Both the position numbers and the translations under genes were made by a program. A stretch of 8,263 nucleotides of DNA from Rhodocyclaceae bacterium (lineage in GTDB: Bacteria > Pseudomonadota > Gammaproteobacteria > Burkholderiales > Rhodocyclaceae). The stretch is taken from the NCBI GenBank assembly GCA_018262875.1, contig JADFDL010000065.1, forward strand, positions 1 through 8,263. Reading direction: 5' to 3'. The stretch's first letter is position 1; every line of letters starts with the position of its first letter. The notes below the pieces were generated by a model. The model was not told the origin of the DNA, did not search any database, and saw only the letters and a program-made list of their open reading frames with translations. Shown here piece after piece: positions 1-5,853 of the stretch.

Positions 1-2
1 CC

Positions 3-296
3 GCCGGCCTCGCCGACCGCTGCGAAGTGCAGGTCGCCTACGCCATCGGCGTCGCCAAGCCGGTGTCGCTGATGGTGCACACCTACGGCACCGGCCGCAT
101 CGCCGAGGAGAAGATCGAGGAGCTGATCCGCAAGCACTTCGACCTGCGACCGAAGGGCATCATCCAGTCGCTCGACCTGCTGCGGCCAATCTACCTGAAG
201 GCCGCCGCCTACGGCCACTTCGGCCGCGACGAGCCGGAGTTCACGTGGGAGAACATCGACAAGGCCGCCGCGCTGAAGGCCGACGCCGGGCTGTAA
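3..296 (+). CDS. metK: S-adenosylmethionine synthetase, C-terminal part (5' end outside window)
   Basis: Only the last 97 residues are in the window; the reading frame is already open at the left edge. MetK makes S-adenosylmethionine from methionine and ATP in the cytoplasm. The sequence shows the C-terminal domain of the family: the stretch [23 protein letters not shown], then a helix beginning [18 protein letters not shown], then the segment with [10 protein letters not shown] near the end, which is highly conserved in bacterial MetK. The stop is TAA at 294-296, followed 21 bases later by a strong terminator hairpin. It belongs to the same activated-methyl cycle as ahcY and metF further along this strand: MetK makes SAM, AhcY removes the SAH left after methyl transfer, and MetF supplies methyl-folate to rebuild methionine. 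Identification is secure; the true start cannot be seen. Confidence 0.97.
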   Translation, partial: AGLADRCEVQVAYAIGVAKPVSLMVHTYGTGRIAEEKIEELIRKHFDLRPKGIIQSLDLLRPIYLKAAAYGHFGRDEPEFTWENIDKAAALKADAGL

Positions 297-317
297 TCTC
301 CCGCAAGAAGGCAAAAC

Positions 318-342
318 AAACGGGCGCCGACGGCGCCCGTTT
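318..342 (+). terminator. Intrinsic terminator of metK
   Basis: A perfect 11-bp stem (318-328 pairing with 332-342) closes a 3-nt GAC loop. The stem is GC-rich in its upper eight pairs and ends in AAA/TTT at the base, preceded by an A-rich run (314-320) and followed by TTCACTTTC. It lies 21 bases after the metK stop. The A-tract on one side and T-tract on the other mean it could also end transcription arriving on the - strand from the toxin gene. Confidence 0.88.
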
Positions 343-352
343 CACTTTCGGC

Positions 353-377
353 AAAAGTCAGTCCCGCCAGTACGGCG
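353..377 (+). repeat. REP-like element, copy A
   Basis: First of three copies of a 25-nt element (others at 2824-2848 and 6679-6703). Gapless alignment of the three gives 21 invariant positions: AAAGTCAGTCCC at positions 2-13, CAG at 16-18 and ACGGCG at 20-25. This copy differs from copy B at positions 14, 15 and 19. It can fold as an imperfect hairpin: GTC-C-CGCC (361-368), loop AGTAC, GGCG-T-GAC (374-381). It lies between the metK terminator and the 3' end of the converging toxin gene. A repetitive extragenic palindromic (REP) type element is an inference from its size, hairpin and location. Confidence 0.6.
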
Positions 378-385
378 TGACCGAC

Positions 386-687
386 CTACTTCGAAGTCAA
401 AATCCGCTCCCACCAGAAGCTTGGCTGTCGGTGCTGATGGCCCACCGCCAGCACCAGTATTTCCTTCGGCAACGGAGCGTAGAAACAAGATATGGGAAGC
501 GCGACATGAGGCACCGGCGGGTTCCCTCGCCACTGGGCGGCCACGCCATCGGCATCTTCCCGACGAGGCGCATCAATTGCCGCAACTCTCTCCTGAAAGA
601 CAACCCAAGCTCAGGCGAAATGGCCGCGTAGTACTCAGCCGCTTCCTGGATTTCCGCCTGGGCCACCGCCAGATAGCGGATTTTCAT
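386..687 (-). pseudogene. RelE/ParE-family toxin, broken by a one-base deletion
   Basis: The start at 687 overlaps the antitoxin stop as ATGA. The first 68 residues read MKIRYLAVAQAEIQEAAEYYAAISPELG and onward to RRCLMSRFPYLV, a clear RelE/ParE N-terminal two-thirds. The frame then changes at the AAA run 483-485 (TTT on the coding strand). Staying in frame gives unrelated residues and a stop at 397. Adding one T there continues as V-F-YAPLPKEILVLAVGHQHRQPSFWWERILTSK with a stop at 386-388. This is the expected ParE C-terminal strand plus the HQHR(Q)P..WW.R ending, for a full length of 100 residues, normal for the family. An intact ParE/RelE toxin would poison DNA gyrase or cleave mRNA; which of the two cannot be told here. 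The gene is either inactivated or affected by a sequencing error in a short homopolymer. The split as seen should give a truncated protein lacking the conserved C-terminal strand. Confidence 0.88.
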
Positions 688-905
688 CGCCCGCCGAGAT
701 CACCGAAGACTTCGTCCTCGCCCACCGCCTGAATCTCGCCACGCCGGTATGCGGCAAGGCGGTCTTCGGCCTCCCGAGCCCACGCCGCGGTAATCTCCGG
801 ATCGGGCTTGTCGAGCGTAGCCAGAATGGTTTCCACGAGCTGCAGACGCTCGCTTGGGGGCAGTTTGGCTGCCAGGGAGGCAAGTTCTAGAGTGGCATGG
901 GTCAT
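684..905 (-). CDS. Addiction-module antitoxin (PF09720 / TIGR02574 type)
   Basis: 73 residues. The pattern LPPSERLQLVETILATLD (15-32), then AAWAREAEDRLAAYRRGEIQAVGEDEVF (40-67), is the standard layout of the 'putative addiction module component' antitoxins: a helix with L-x-P-x-E-R-x-x-L near the start, then W..E...R...Y..GE, then a short V..DEV helix. The start at 905 has a good ribosome binding site (GAGGAA, eight bases upstream). The stop TGA overlaps the ATG of the ParE-like toxin gene (ATGA at 684-687), so toxin translation would be coupled. Such antitoxins bind and neutralise a RelE/ParE toxin and repress their own promoter. The partner toxin is frameshifted here, so the antitoxin may now be free to act only against other toxins or may be drifting. 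I see no clear promoter directly upstream, where the neighbouring restriction-modification fragment lies. Confidence 0.87.
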   Translation of the reverse strand: MTHATLELASLAAKLPPSERLQLVETILATLDKPDPEITAAWAREAEDRLAAYRRGEIQAVGEDEVFGDLGGR

Positions 906-907
906 GA

Positions 908-1000
908 TTATTTCCTCGCCGATGCGTAACGGTCATGAATGCGCCTGAAGACCTGCTCACCCTCGATCGGCATCACGGTGTCATCGTGCAGTTCGGCCTG
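908..1000 (-). pseudogene. Possible 3' remnant of another small gene
   Basis: In a different frame from the MmeI-like stub, the - strand reads QAELHDDTVMPIEGEQVFRRIHDRYASARK and stops with TAA at 908-910, two bases before the antitoxin ATG. The look of this piece (an acidic turn, then EGEQVFRRIHDRY) resembles the C-terminal end of small antitoxins. It begins just where the MmeI-like protein stops resembling its family (codon ending at 1000). I take it as a possible deletion junction: the front of a restriction-modification gene joined out of frame to the tail of something else. The family of the tail is not established. Confidence 0.3.
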
Positions 1001-1239
1001 TCGTCGCCGTGGCGAAAGCGCACGCGGCGCTCGAAGACGTAGGCGTTGTCGCGTGTGTCGTCGCGGGCCGGGTCGGGGCGCGGCAGGCCGAGCAGCTCGG
1101 TGAGCTCGCCGATGAAAAGCTGGTAGTTGGCGCGCTCCGACCCGCCGGCGGCCTGCCAGCGGGAAATGAAGCGCTCGATGGCGTCGGCGGCTACGGTCAT
1201 CCCACGGGGATTTCCTTCGGTCATCGGCGCGGTAGACAT
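973..1239 (-). pseudogene. N-terminal fragment of an MmeI-like type II restriction-modification / DNA methyltransferase gene
   Basis: The - strand ORF reads (from a Met at 1200) MTVAADAIERFISRWQAAGGSERANYQLF, then IGELTELLGLPRPDPARDDTRDNAYVFERRVRFRHGDD, then an unrelated tail RPNCTMTP and a stop. The pattern F..RW...GGSERANYQLF..EL..LLG.PRPDP......NAYVFER.V.F.HGD is the opening segment of MmeI-like enzymes, which combine a DNA adenine methyltransferase with a nuclease in one protein of about 900-1000 residues. Here only about 65 family residues remain; all catalytic parts are missing. The likely original start is the ATG at 1198-1200, preceded by AAGGAAA; the Met at 1239 is an alternative. 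The resemblance stops at the codon ending at 1000, where another frame takes over, which suggests a deletion. It should have no enzymatic activity. Confidence 0.78.
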
Positions 1240-1294
1240 TCGATCGGCATGGATTGGCAGTTTAGCCGATTCGCCGGGCCTTCGACTCTGCGAC

Positions 1295-1300
1295 TAAAAT
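1295..1300 (+). promoter_or_regulatory. Weak candidate -10 box for the SEC-C gene
   Basis: TAAAAT differs from the consensus TATAAT at one base, but there is no convincing -35 box at normal spacing. If used, transcription would begin near 1307, downstream of the ATG at 1299, which would favour the ATG at 1347 as start of the SEC-C protein. Confidence 0.25.
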
Positions 1301-1346
1301 GGCGTCCGACAATCCCCCTGACTTGAAACGATCCGTCTCCCCTCTC

Positions 1347-2813
1347 ATGAACAAGACCGGACGCAACGATCCATGCCCGTGCGGCAGCGGCAAGAAGTAC
1401 AAGCACTGCTGCATGCTCGCCCATGAGGCGCCTGCGCCCGAGGAACTGCAATGGCGCCGCGTGCGGCGGGCCATCGAGAACATGGCGGCGACCCTGCTGC
1501 GCTACGGACAGGAGCGCTACGGCCCTGCGCTGCTGGTCGAGGCTTGGGAGGATTTCAATCTCGACGACGAGGCCGACGACCTGCCGCAGAACACGCCGCA
1601 CATGCCGGTGTTCATGCCCTGGTTATTCTTCGACTGGTTGCCTTTTGCAAAAGAGACCAGCGTCCGGCCCGAGGCGCTGGACGGCCTGACGCTGGCGCAG
1701 GCCTGCCTGCGCGACCGCGCCGGCCGCATCGATCCACTGCTGGCAGAATACCTAGGGGCCTGCTGCGCGGCGCCGTTCAGCTTCTACGATGTCGTGTCGG
1801 TGCGGCCGGGCAGCGGCTTCGTCGTGCGCGACATTTTCGACGGCACGGAGATCGATGTCTCCGAGCGCTCGGCCTCGACGCAGATGCAGACGGGCGACAT
1901 CCTCTTCGCCAAGATCGCGCGGATGAAGGAGCTGGCCATGCTCGAAGGATTGTCCCCGGTATGCATCCCGCCGGACCGCCGCGAGCCGATCCTGTATTTG
2001 CGCCGGCGCATGAAAAGAAGCAAGAAGCCGATCACGCAGGACAGCCTGCGCGAATGGAACCTCGACCTGCTGTTCACCTATCACGAGATCGTCGAACCAA
2101 TCCTGAATCCGCGCCTGCCGGAGCTGCAGAACACCGACGGCGATCCGCTCGTGCCGCATACGCTGATCTATGACATCGACTCGTCGCAGGCGGCCTTCGA
2201 TGCACTGGCCGATCTGTGCATCGTGGCCGATCGCGAGGAGTTGCTGGAGGAGGCCCGGCGCGATCGCGAGGGCCGCCTCGCGGGCATCGCCTTCGACTGG
2301 CAGAAGGCCGGCAACGAAAAGCACAAATGCTGGAGCAACACGGTGATGGGCAAGATCGCCATCGACGGTGGACGCCTGACGGCCGAGGTGAATTCGGAAA
2401 ACCGCGCCCTGCTGTTCCGCAAGCTCATGGAAGAGCGCCTGCCCGGCGCGCGCTACCGGACGACGTCGATCCAGTCGGTCGAGTCGATGCTGGCCGAGAG
2501 GAAGAGCCGAGCGCCGACCGCCGCCGAGCGCCAGGCAGAGGCCGAGCGGGCGGCGCTCAACGCCCAGCCCGAGGTCCAGGCGCTGCTGGCGGAAGAGCTG
2601 CGCCGCCACTACCGCGAATGGCCGGACATGAAGCTGCCGGGACTCGGCAACAAAACGCCGCGCCATGCGGTGAAAAGCCGCGACGGCCGCGAGCTGGTCG
2701 AGGGCATTCTGTTGCAGATGGAGCGCAATGCCGAAAACCTGCCGGGATTCGATCCGGCCATCGTGCAGGAACTGCGGCTGACGCTCGGGCTAACGCAGAA
2801 GCCGCTGCTGTAG
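1347..2813 (+). CDS. SEC-C zinc-finger domain protein of unknown function
   Basis: 488 residues from the ATG at 1347. The N-terminus carries a complete SEC-C motif, NKTGRNDPCPCGSGKKYKHCC, with metal ligands C10, C12, C21 and C22 or H20; the same motif binds zinc at the end of SecA. The rest is soluble with no membrane segments or signal peptide. It includes an acidic region around 72-84, then MPWLFFDWLPF (89-99), a charged helical stretch (385-425), and near the end HYREWPDMKLPGLGNKTPRHAVKSRDGR (422-448), a pattern I associate with the C-terminus of several SEC-C proteins and which distantly recalls the toxin-binding part of Xre/MbcA/ParS antitoxins. Function is not known, and it should not be called SecA. 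An in-frame ATG at 1299 would add 16 residues; neither start has a clear ribosome binding site. I chose 1347 because family members usually begin a few residues before GRNDPCPCGSG. Confidence 0.85.
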   Translation: MNKTGRNDPCPCGSGKKYKHCCMLAHEAPAPEELQWRRVRRAIENMAATLLRYGQERYGPALLVEAWEDFNLDDEADDLPQNTPHMPVFMPWLFFDWLPFAKETSVRPEALDGLTLAQACLRDRAGRIDPLLAEYLGACCAAPFSFYDVVSVRPGSGFVVRDIFDGTEIDVSERSASTQMQTGDILFAKIARMKELAMLEGLSPVCIPPDRREPILYLRRRMKRSKKPITQDSLREWNLDLLFTYHEIVEPILNPRLPELQNTDGDPLVPHTLIYDIDSSQAAFDALADLCIVADREELLEEARRDREGRLAGIAFDWQKAGNEKHKCWSNTVMGKIAIDGGRLTAEVNSENRALLFRKLMEERLPGARYRTTSIQSVESMLAERKSRAPTAAERQAEAERAALNAQPEVQALLAEELRRHYREWPDMKLPGLGNKTPRHAVKSRDGRELVEGILLQMERNAENLPGFDPAIVQELRLTLGLTQKPLL

Positions 2814-2823
2814 GGTCGGCAGG

Positions 2824-2848
2824 AAAAGTCAGTCCCCGCAGCACGGCG
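2824..2848 (+). repeat. REP-like element, copy B
   Basis: Second copy of the 25-nt element, matching copy C at 23 of 25 and copy A at 22 of 25 positions. It lies in the 40-base gap between the SEC-C stop (2813) and the end of the converging brnA gene (2854). CCCGC (2835-2839) pairs with GCGGG (2846-2850) around the 6-nt loop AGCACG, a small hairpin that could help end transcription from either side. Confidence 0.6.
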
Positions 2849-2853
2849 GGACA

Positions 2854-3177
2854 TCAGTCGTGCGCCAGTTCCTCGCGGATCACGCGCCGAATGTCGGCCT
2901 CGATGTGCCCGGCCTCGATCACCCGCCGCAGCGTGTCGTTGATGATGGTCTGGTAACCGCGCTCGCCCGCCAGGGCCTTGAAATGCTCGACGATGGGCGC
3001 GTCGAGCATGATGTTGATGCGCAACTTGCCGACGCGCGCCCGTGTCGCCGCCTGCCATTCGGCGCGGCTGGCCTCCTTGCCGCCGACACGAAAGCGCGCC
3101 TTGTCGAAATCTTTTTGCGCCAGCTTCGGCGCGTCGTCAGAAGTAGCCGGCATTTTGGTAGAAGAGGTCCGTTTCAT
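2854..3177 (-). CDS. brnA: BrnA-family antitoxin
   Basis: 107 residues from the ATG at 3175-3177. The C-terminal half, KLRINIMLDAPIVEHFKALAGERGYQTIINDTLRRVIEA (51-89), is the ribbon-helix-helix DNA-binding and dimerisation domain of BrnA: a beta strand, then a helix, the GYQT..N..LR signature and a second helix. The N-terminal half (KMPATSDDAPKLAQKDFDKARFR...) is the charged, flexible part that contacts the toxin. BrnA neutralises the ribonuclease BrnT and represses the brnTA promoter. The start overlaps the 3' end of brnT by 41 bases, the normal gene order being toxin first. Upstream of the chosen ATG is AGGGCGG, a weak ribosome binding site; an in-frame Met 18 codons further upstream (3231) lies deeper in brnT and is less likely. 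The gene is open although its partner is frameshifted. Confidence 0.88.
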   Translation of the reverse strand: MKRTSSTKMPATSDDAPKLAQKDFDKARFRVGGKEASRAEWQAATRARVGKLRINIMLDAPIVEHFKALAGERGYQTIINDTLRRVIEAGHIEADIRRVIREELAHD

Positions 3178-3417
3178 CGCTGTCCGCCCTGCGCATGGAG
3201 ATAATGCGGATTGTCTCGTCGGATTCGACATGTACGATCAGCACCACCAGGCAATCCAGAAGGCCGATGCCGATCATGCGCTGTTCGCCGTAGTCCTCCG
3301 CGCGGCTGTCCTCGATCAACACCATCGGGCCGGCAAACACCTCGGCGCCTGGGCGAAGTCCAAGCCGTGCTTCTTGAGGTTGGCCTGACGCTTGGCTTCG
3401 TCCCAGACATAGCGCAT
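3137..3417 (-). pseudogene. brnT: BrnT-family ribonuclease toxin, broken by a one-base deletion
   Basis: From the ATG at 3415-3417 the - strand reads MRYVWDEAKRQANLKKHGLDFAQA, the standard BrnT opening (WD..K...NL.KHG.DF..A). After the codon at 3346-3348 the frame breaks and runs into PRCLPARWC and a stop. One extra base near 3344-3349 (GCG-CC to GCG-GCC) restores A-E-VFAGPMVLIEDSRAEDYGEQRMIGIGLLDCLVVLIVHVESDETIRIISMRRADSDETDLFYQNAGYF, including the strand with HVESDETIRIISMRRA where the catalytic histidine and arginines of BrnT usually lie. Restored length is 93 residues, normal for the family. The downstream part is open from a GTG at 3340 but has no ribosome binding site. An intact protein would cleave RNA and stop growth. 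Either a real inactivating mutation or a base-call error in GGCGCC. Confidence 0.88.
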
Positions 3418-3424
3418 GAGGCTA

Positions 3425-3452
3425 TTTATACATATTGAAATGTGTATGTCAA
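3425..3452 (-). promoter_or_regulatory. Promoter of the brnTA operon
   Basis: On the - strand TTGACA (3447-3452) is followed after 16 bases by TATAAA (3425-3430), a near-consensus sigma-70 promoter only 8 bases before the brnT ATG. Its position means a nearly leaderless message, or use of a slightly shifted -10 (ATAAAT). Confidence 0.75.
3428..3447. promoter_or_regulatory. Probable BrnA operator (inverted repeat)
   Basis: ATACATATT (3428-3436) and AATGTGTAT (3439-3447) form a 9-bp inverted repeat with one mismatch and a 2-nt centre. It fills the space between the -35 and -10 boxes of the brnTA promoter and is AT-rich in GC-rich surroundings. BrnA-type repressors bind such sites as dimers of ribbon-helix-helix domains; binding here is inferred from position. 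Confidence 0.6.
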
Positions 3453-3471
3453 TCCCGGCTGGAGCGAGGCG

Positions 3472-3477
3472 TATAAT
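3472..3477 (+). promoter_or_regulatory. -10 box for the SAH riboswitch / ahcY transcript
   Basis: A perfect TATAAT at 3472-3477 sits 8 bases before the first paired base of the riboswitch, so transcription starting near 3484 would begin almost at helix P1. The -35 region (about 3447-3454, GTCAAT-like) is weak and overlaps the -35 box of the divergent brnTA promoter. Confidence 0.7.
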
Positions 3478-3484
3478 GCGCTGC

Positions 3485-3602
3485 TTCCGAGGAGCGCTGC
3501 GAGGCGCCGATTCCGCAACCGAATGCGTCGGCCCCCAGGCTCGGACAATTTTCAAACTGCGCTCACCTCAACCCGTGCCGGCACGGGATGGCAGGTGAGT
3601 GC
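3485..3602 (+). ncRNA. S-adenosylhomocysteine (SAH) riboswitch
   Basis: The core CCGAGGAGCGCTGCGA, a CAGGCTCGG segment and a GCGCTCACC segment match the SAH riboswitch class (RF01057). P1 is TCCGAG (3486-3491) with CTCGGA (3540-3545). The pseudoknot is GAGCGC (3492-3497) with GCGCTC (3559-3564). P2 is formed by GCCGA (3506-3510) with TCGGC (3528-3532). P4 is CTCACCT (3562-3568) with AGGTGAG (3593-3599), extendable to ten pairs (3559-3568 with 3593-3602) and capped by a perfect inner hairpin (3572-3579 with 3580-3587). The class binds SAH selectively over SAM and turns on SAH hydrolase genes when SAH accumulates. It lies 46 bases before the ahcY start. The switching step (terminator or ribosome-site control) is not obvious; a C-rich stretch (3607-3624) before the AAGGAG site could take part. 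Confidence 0.92.
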
Positions 3603-3648
3603 GAAGCCCCTCCCCCATCCCCCCGGCTGCTTTGACAAGGAGCCAAGC

Positions 3649-5078
<1,430 letters not shown>

Positions 5079-5082
<4 letters not shown>

Positions 5083-5107
5083 CGCAGCGCCACGGCGGAA
5101 CCATAAT
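5079..5107 (+). promoter_or_regulatory. Promoter of vapBC
   Basis: TTGACG (5079-5084) and CATAAT (5102-5107) are separated by exactly 17 bases, each one base off consensus. The -35 box contains the ahcY stop codon (TGA 5080-5082). The start of transcription would fall near 5114, about 29 bases before the vapB ATG. Confidence 0.7.
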
Positions 5108-5130
5108 GGAACCATATTGGTTCCGCCGTG
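5091..5130. promoter_or_regulatory. Probable VapB/FitA-type operator: perfect 13-bp inverted repeat with internal repeats
   Basis: CACGGCGGAACCA (5091-5103) and TGGTTCCGCCGTG (5118-5130) are perfect inverted repeats with a 14-nt spacer, covering the -10 box and start site of the vapBC promoter. Inside it GGAACCATA occurs twice 11 bases apart (5097-5105 and 5108-5116), one helical turn, and GGAACC/GGTTCC forms a second, closer inverted repeat (5108-5113 with 5119-5124). This layout suits cooperative binding of a VapB-VapC complex. As RNA it would form a strong hairpin, but no T-run follows, so I do not call it a terminator. Confidence 0.7.
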
Positions 5131-5142
5131 GAGGTCATCATC

Positions 5143-5415
5143 ATGCCCAGCCTGTCGATCAAGGACGTGCCCGAACCCCTGTTGGAGGCGCTACGCCGCC
5201 GGGCGGCGCGCAACCACCGCTCGCTGCAAGGCGAGTTGATGGCGCTCATCGCCCAAGCGGTGGATGCGCCGGTGACGCAAGCGGCGGCACCCGGGCCGGC
5301 AATGCAGAAAACCATCGAGCAAGTCGCCGCCGAACACCGCATGCGCTGGCCCGAACCCTTCAAGGCCGGACCGCGCGCGGTGGATATCATCCGAGCAGAG
5401 CGGGATGCGCGATGA
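5143..5415 (+). CDS. vapB: VapB/FitA-type antitoxin
   Basis: 90 residues. Residues 2-36, PSLSIKDVPEPLLEALRRRAARNHRSLQGELMALI, form the FitA-like ribbon-helix-helix domain: a strand that enters DNA, then two helices with the R..A.....S...E motif. After a flexible Ala/Pro segment (41-54) the C-terminal part (60-90, IEQVAAEHRMRWPEPFKAGPRAVDIIRAERDAR) would wrap around the toxin and block its active site. The start at 5143 has GGAGG eight bases upstream; the Met at 5128 lies in that site and is rejected. The stop overlaps the vapC start (ATGA at 5412-5415). It would repress the promoter through the palindrome just upstream. Confidence 0.88.
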   Translation: MPSLSIKDVPEPLLEALRRRAARNHRSLQGELMALIAQAVDAPVTQAAAPGPAMQKTIEQVAAEHRMRWPEPFKAGPRAVDIIRAERDAR

Positions 5416-5843
5416 AGCAAGCGGTTTTCGTCGCCGAACCGCCGGCAAGCTATCGTCTGCGTCCGCCGCTGGTGGTCGACTGCAGCCTGCTGGCGGCGGT
5501 GCTCTTCGACGAACCGGAACGCGACGAAGCGCTCGACCGCATGTCCGGCTGCGAGCTCTTCGCGCCGCATCTGCTGGATTTCGAGATCGCCAGCGTGGCC
5601 CTGAAGAAGTCGCGCCAGGGCCTGGCCGAAGTGGCCGGCTGCGGGCTCGCCGACTACGGCACGCTGCCGCTGCAGCAGCGGCCCATCGATCTACAGGCGC
5701 AAGTCGCGCTCGCTCTGCGCTACAACCTGTCAACCTACGATGCGGCCTATCTGTGGCTCGCAGCCGACCTCAAGGCACCACTTGCCACACTGGACCGGCG
5801 CCTCGGCGAAGCTGCGCTGCGCCACCTGCAGTCGCTCGAATGA
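5412..5843 (+). CDS. vapC: VapC-type PIN-domain ribonuclease toxin
   Basis: 143 residues with the four acidic PIN residues in place: D23 in LVVDCSLLAAVLF, E58 in DFEIASVALKK, D110 in STYDAAYLWLA and D128 in LATLDRRLG. These hold the metal ions for RNA cleavage; VapC toxins usually cut tRNA or rRNA, but the target cannot be read here. It overlaps vapB by four bases, so translation is coupled. The N-terminus has some 17 residues before the first PIN strand, a little longer than common, but no better start is visible. The stop at 5843 is only 10 bases before metF, so the toxin pair sits inside the ahcY-metF unit. Unlike the other two toxins of this window, this one is open throughout and looks functional. 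Confidence 0.88.
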   Translation: MKQAVFVAEPPASYRLRPPLVVDCSLLAAVLFDEPERDEALDRMSGCELFAPHLLDFEIASVALKKSRQGLAEVAGCGLADYGTLPLQQRPIDLQAQVALALRYNLSTYDAAYLWLAADLKAPLATLDRRLGEAALRHLQSLE

Positions 5844-5853
5844 ACCCCCATCG

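Noticed and set aside
475..490. Programmed ribosomal frameshifting in the ParE-like toxin
   Set aside because: The coding strand has only GTTTCT at the site, not a classic slippery heptamer, and no stimulatory structure is apparent; a simple deletion is more economical.
421..732. Open frames on the + strand between metK and the SEC-C gene
   Set aside because: They lie opposite the recognisable toxin-antitoxin pair and have no ribosome binding site or family resemblance.
1752..2666. 304-residue open frame on the - strand opposite the SEC-C gene
   Set aside because: Arg/Ala/Leu-rich shadow of the real gene; no start signal and no known motif.
3442..3648. In-frame upstream extension of ahcY (open to 3442)
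   Set aside because: It runs through the -10 box and the whole riboswitch; the ATG at 3649 has a strong AAGGAG and matches the family start.
5091..5130. Rho-independent terminator of ahcY
   Set aside because: The hairpin has a long 14-nt loop and is followed by GAGGTCATC rather than a T-run; its fit on the vapBC promoter favours an operator.
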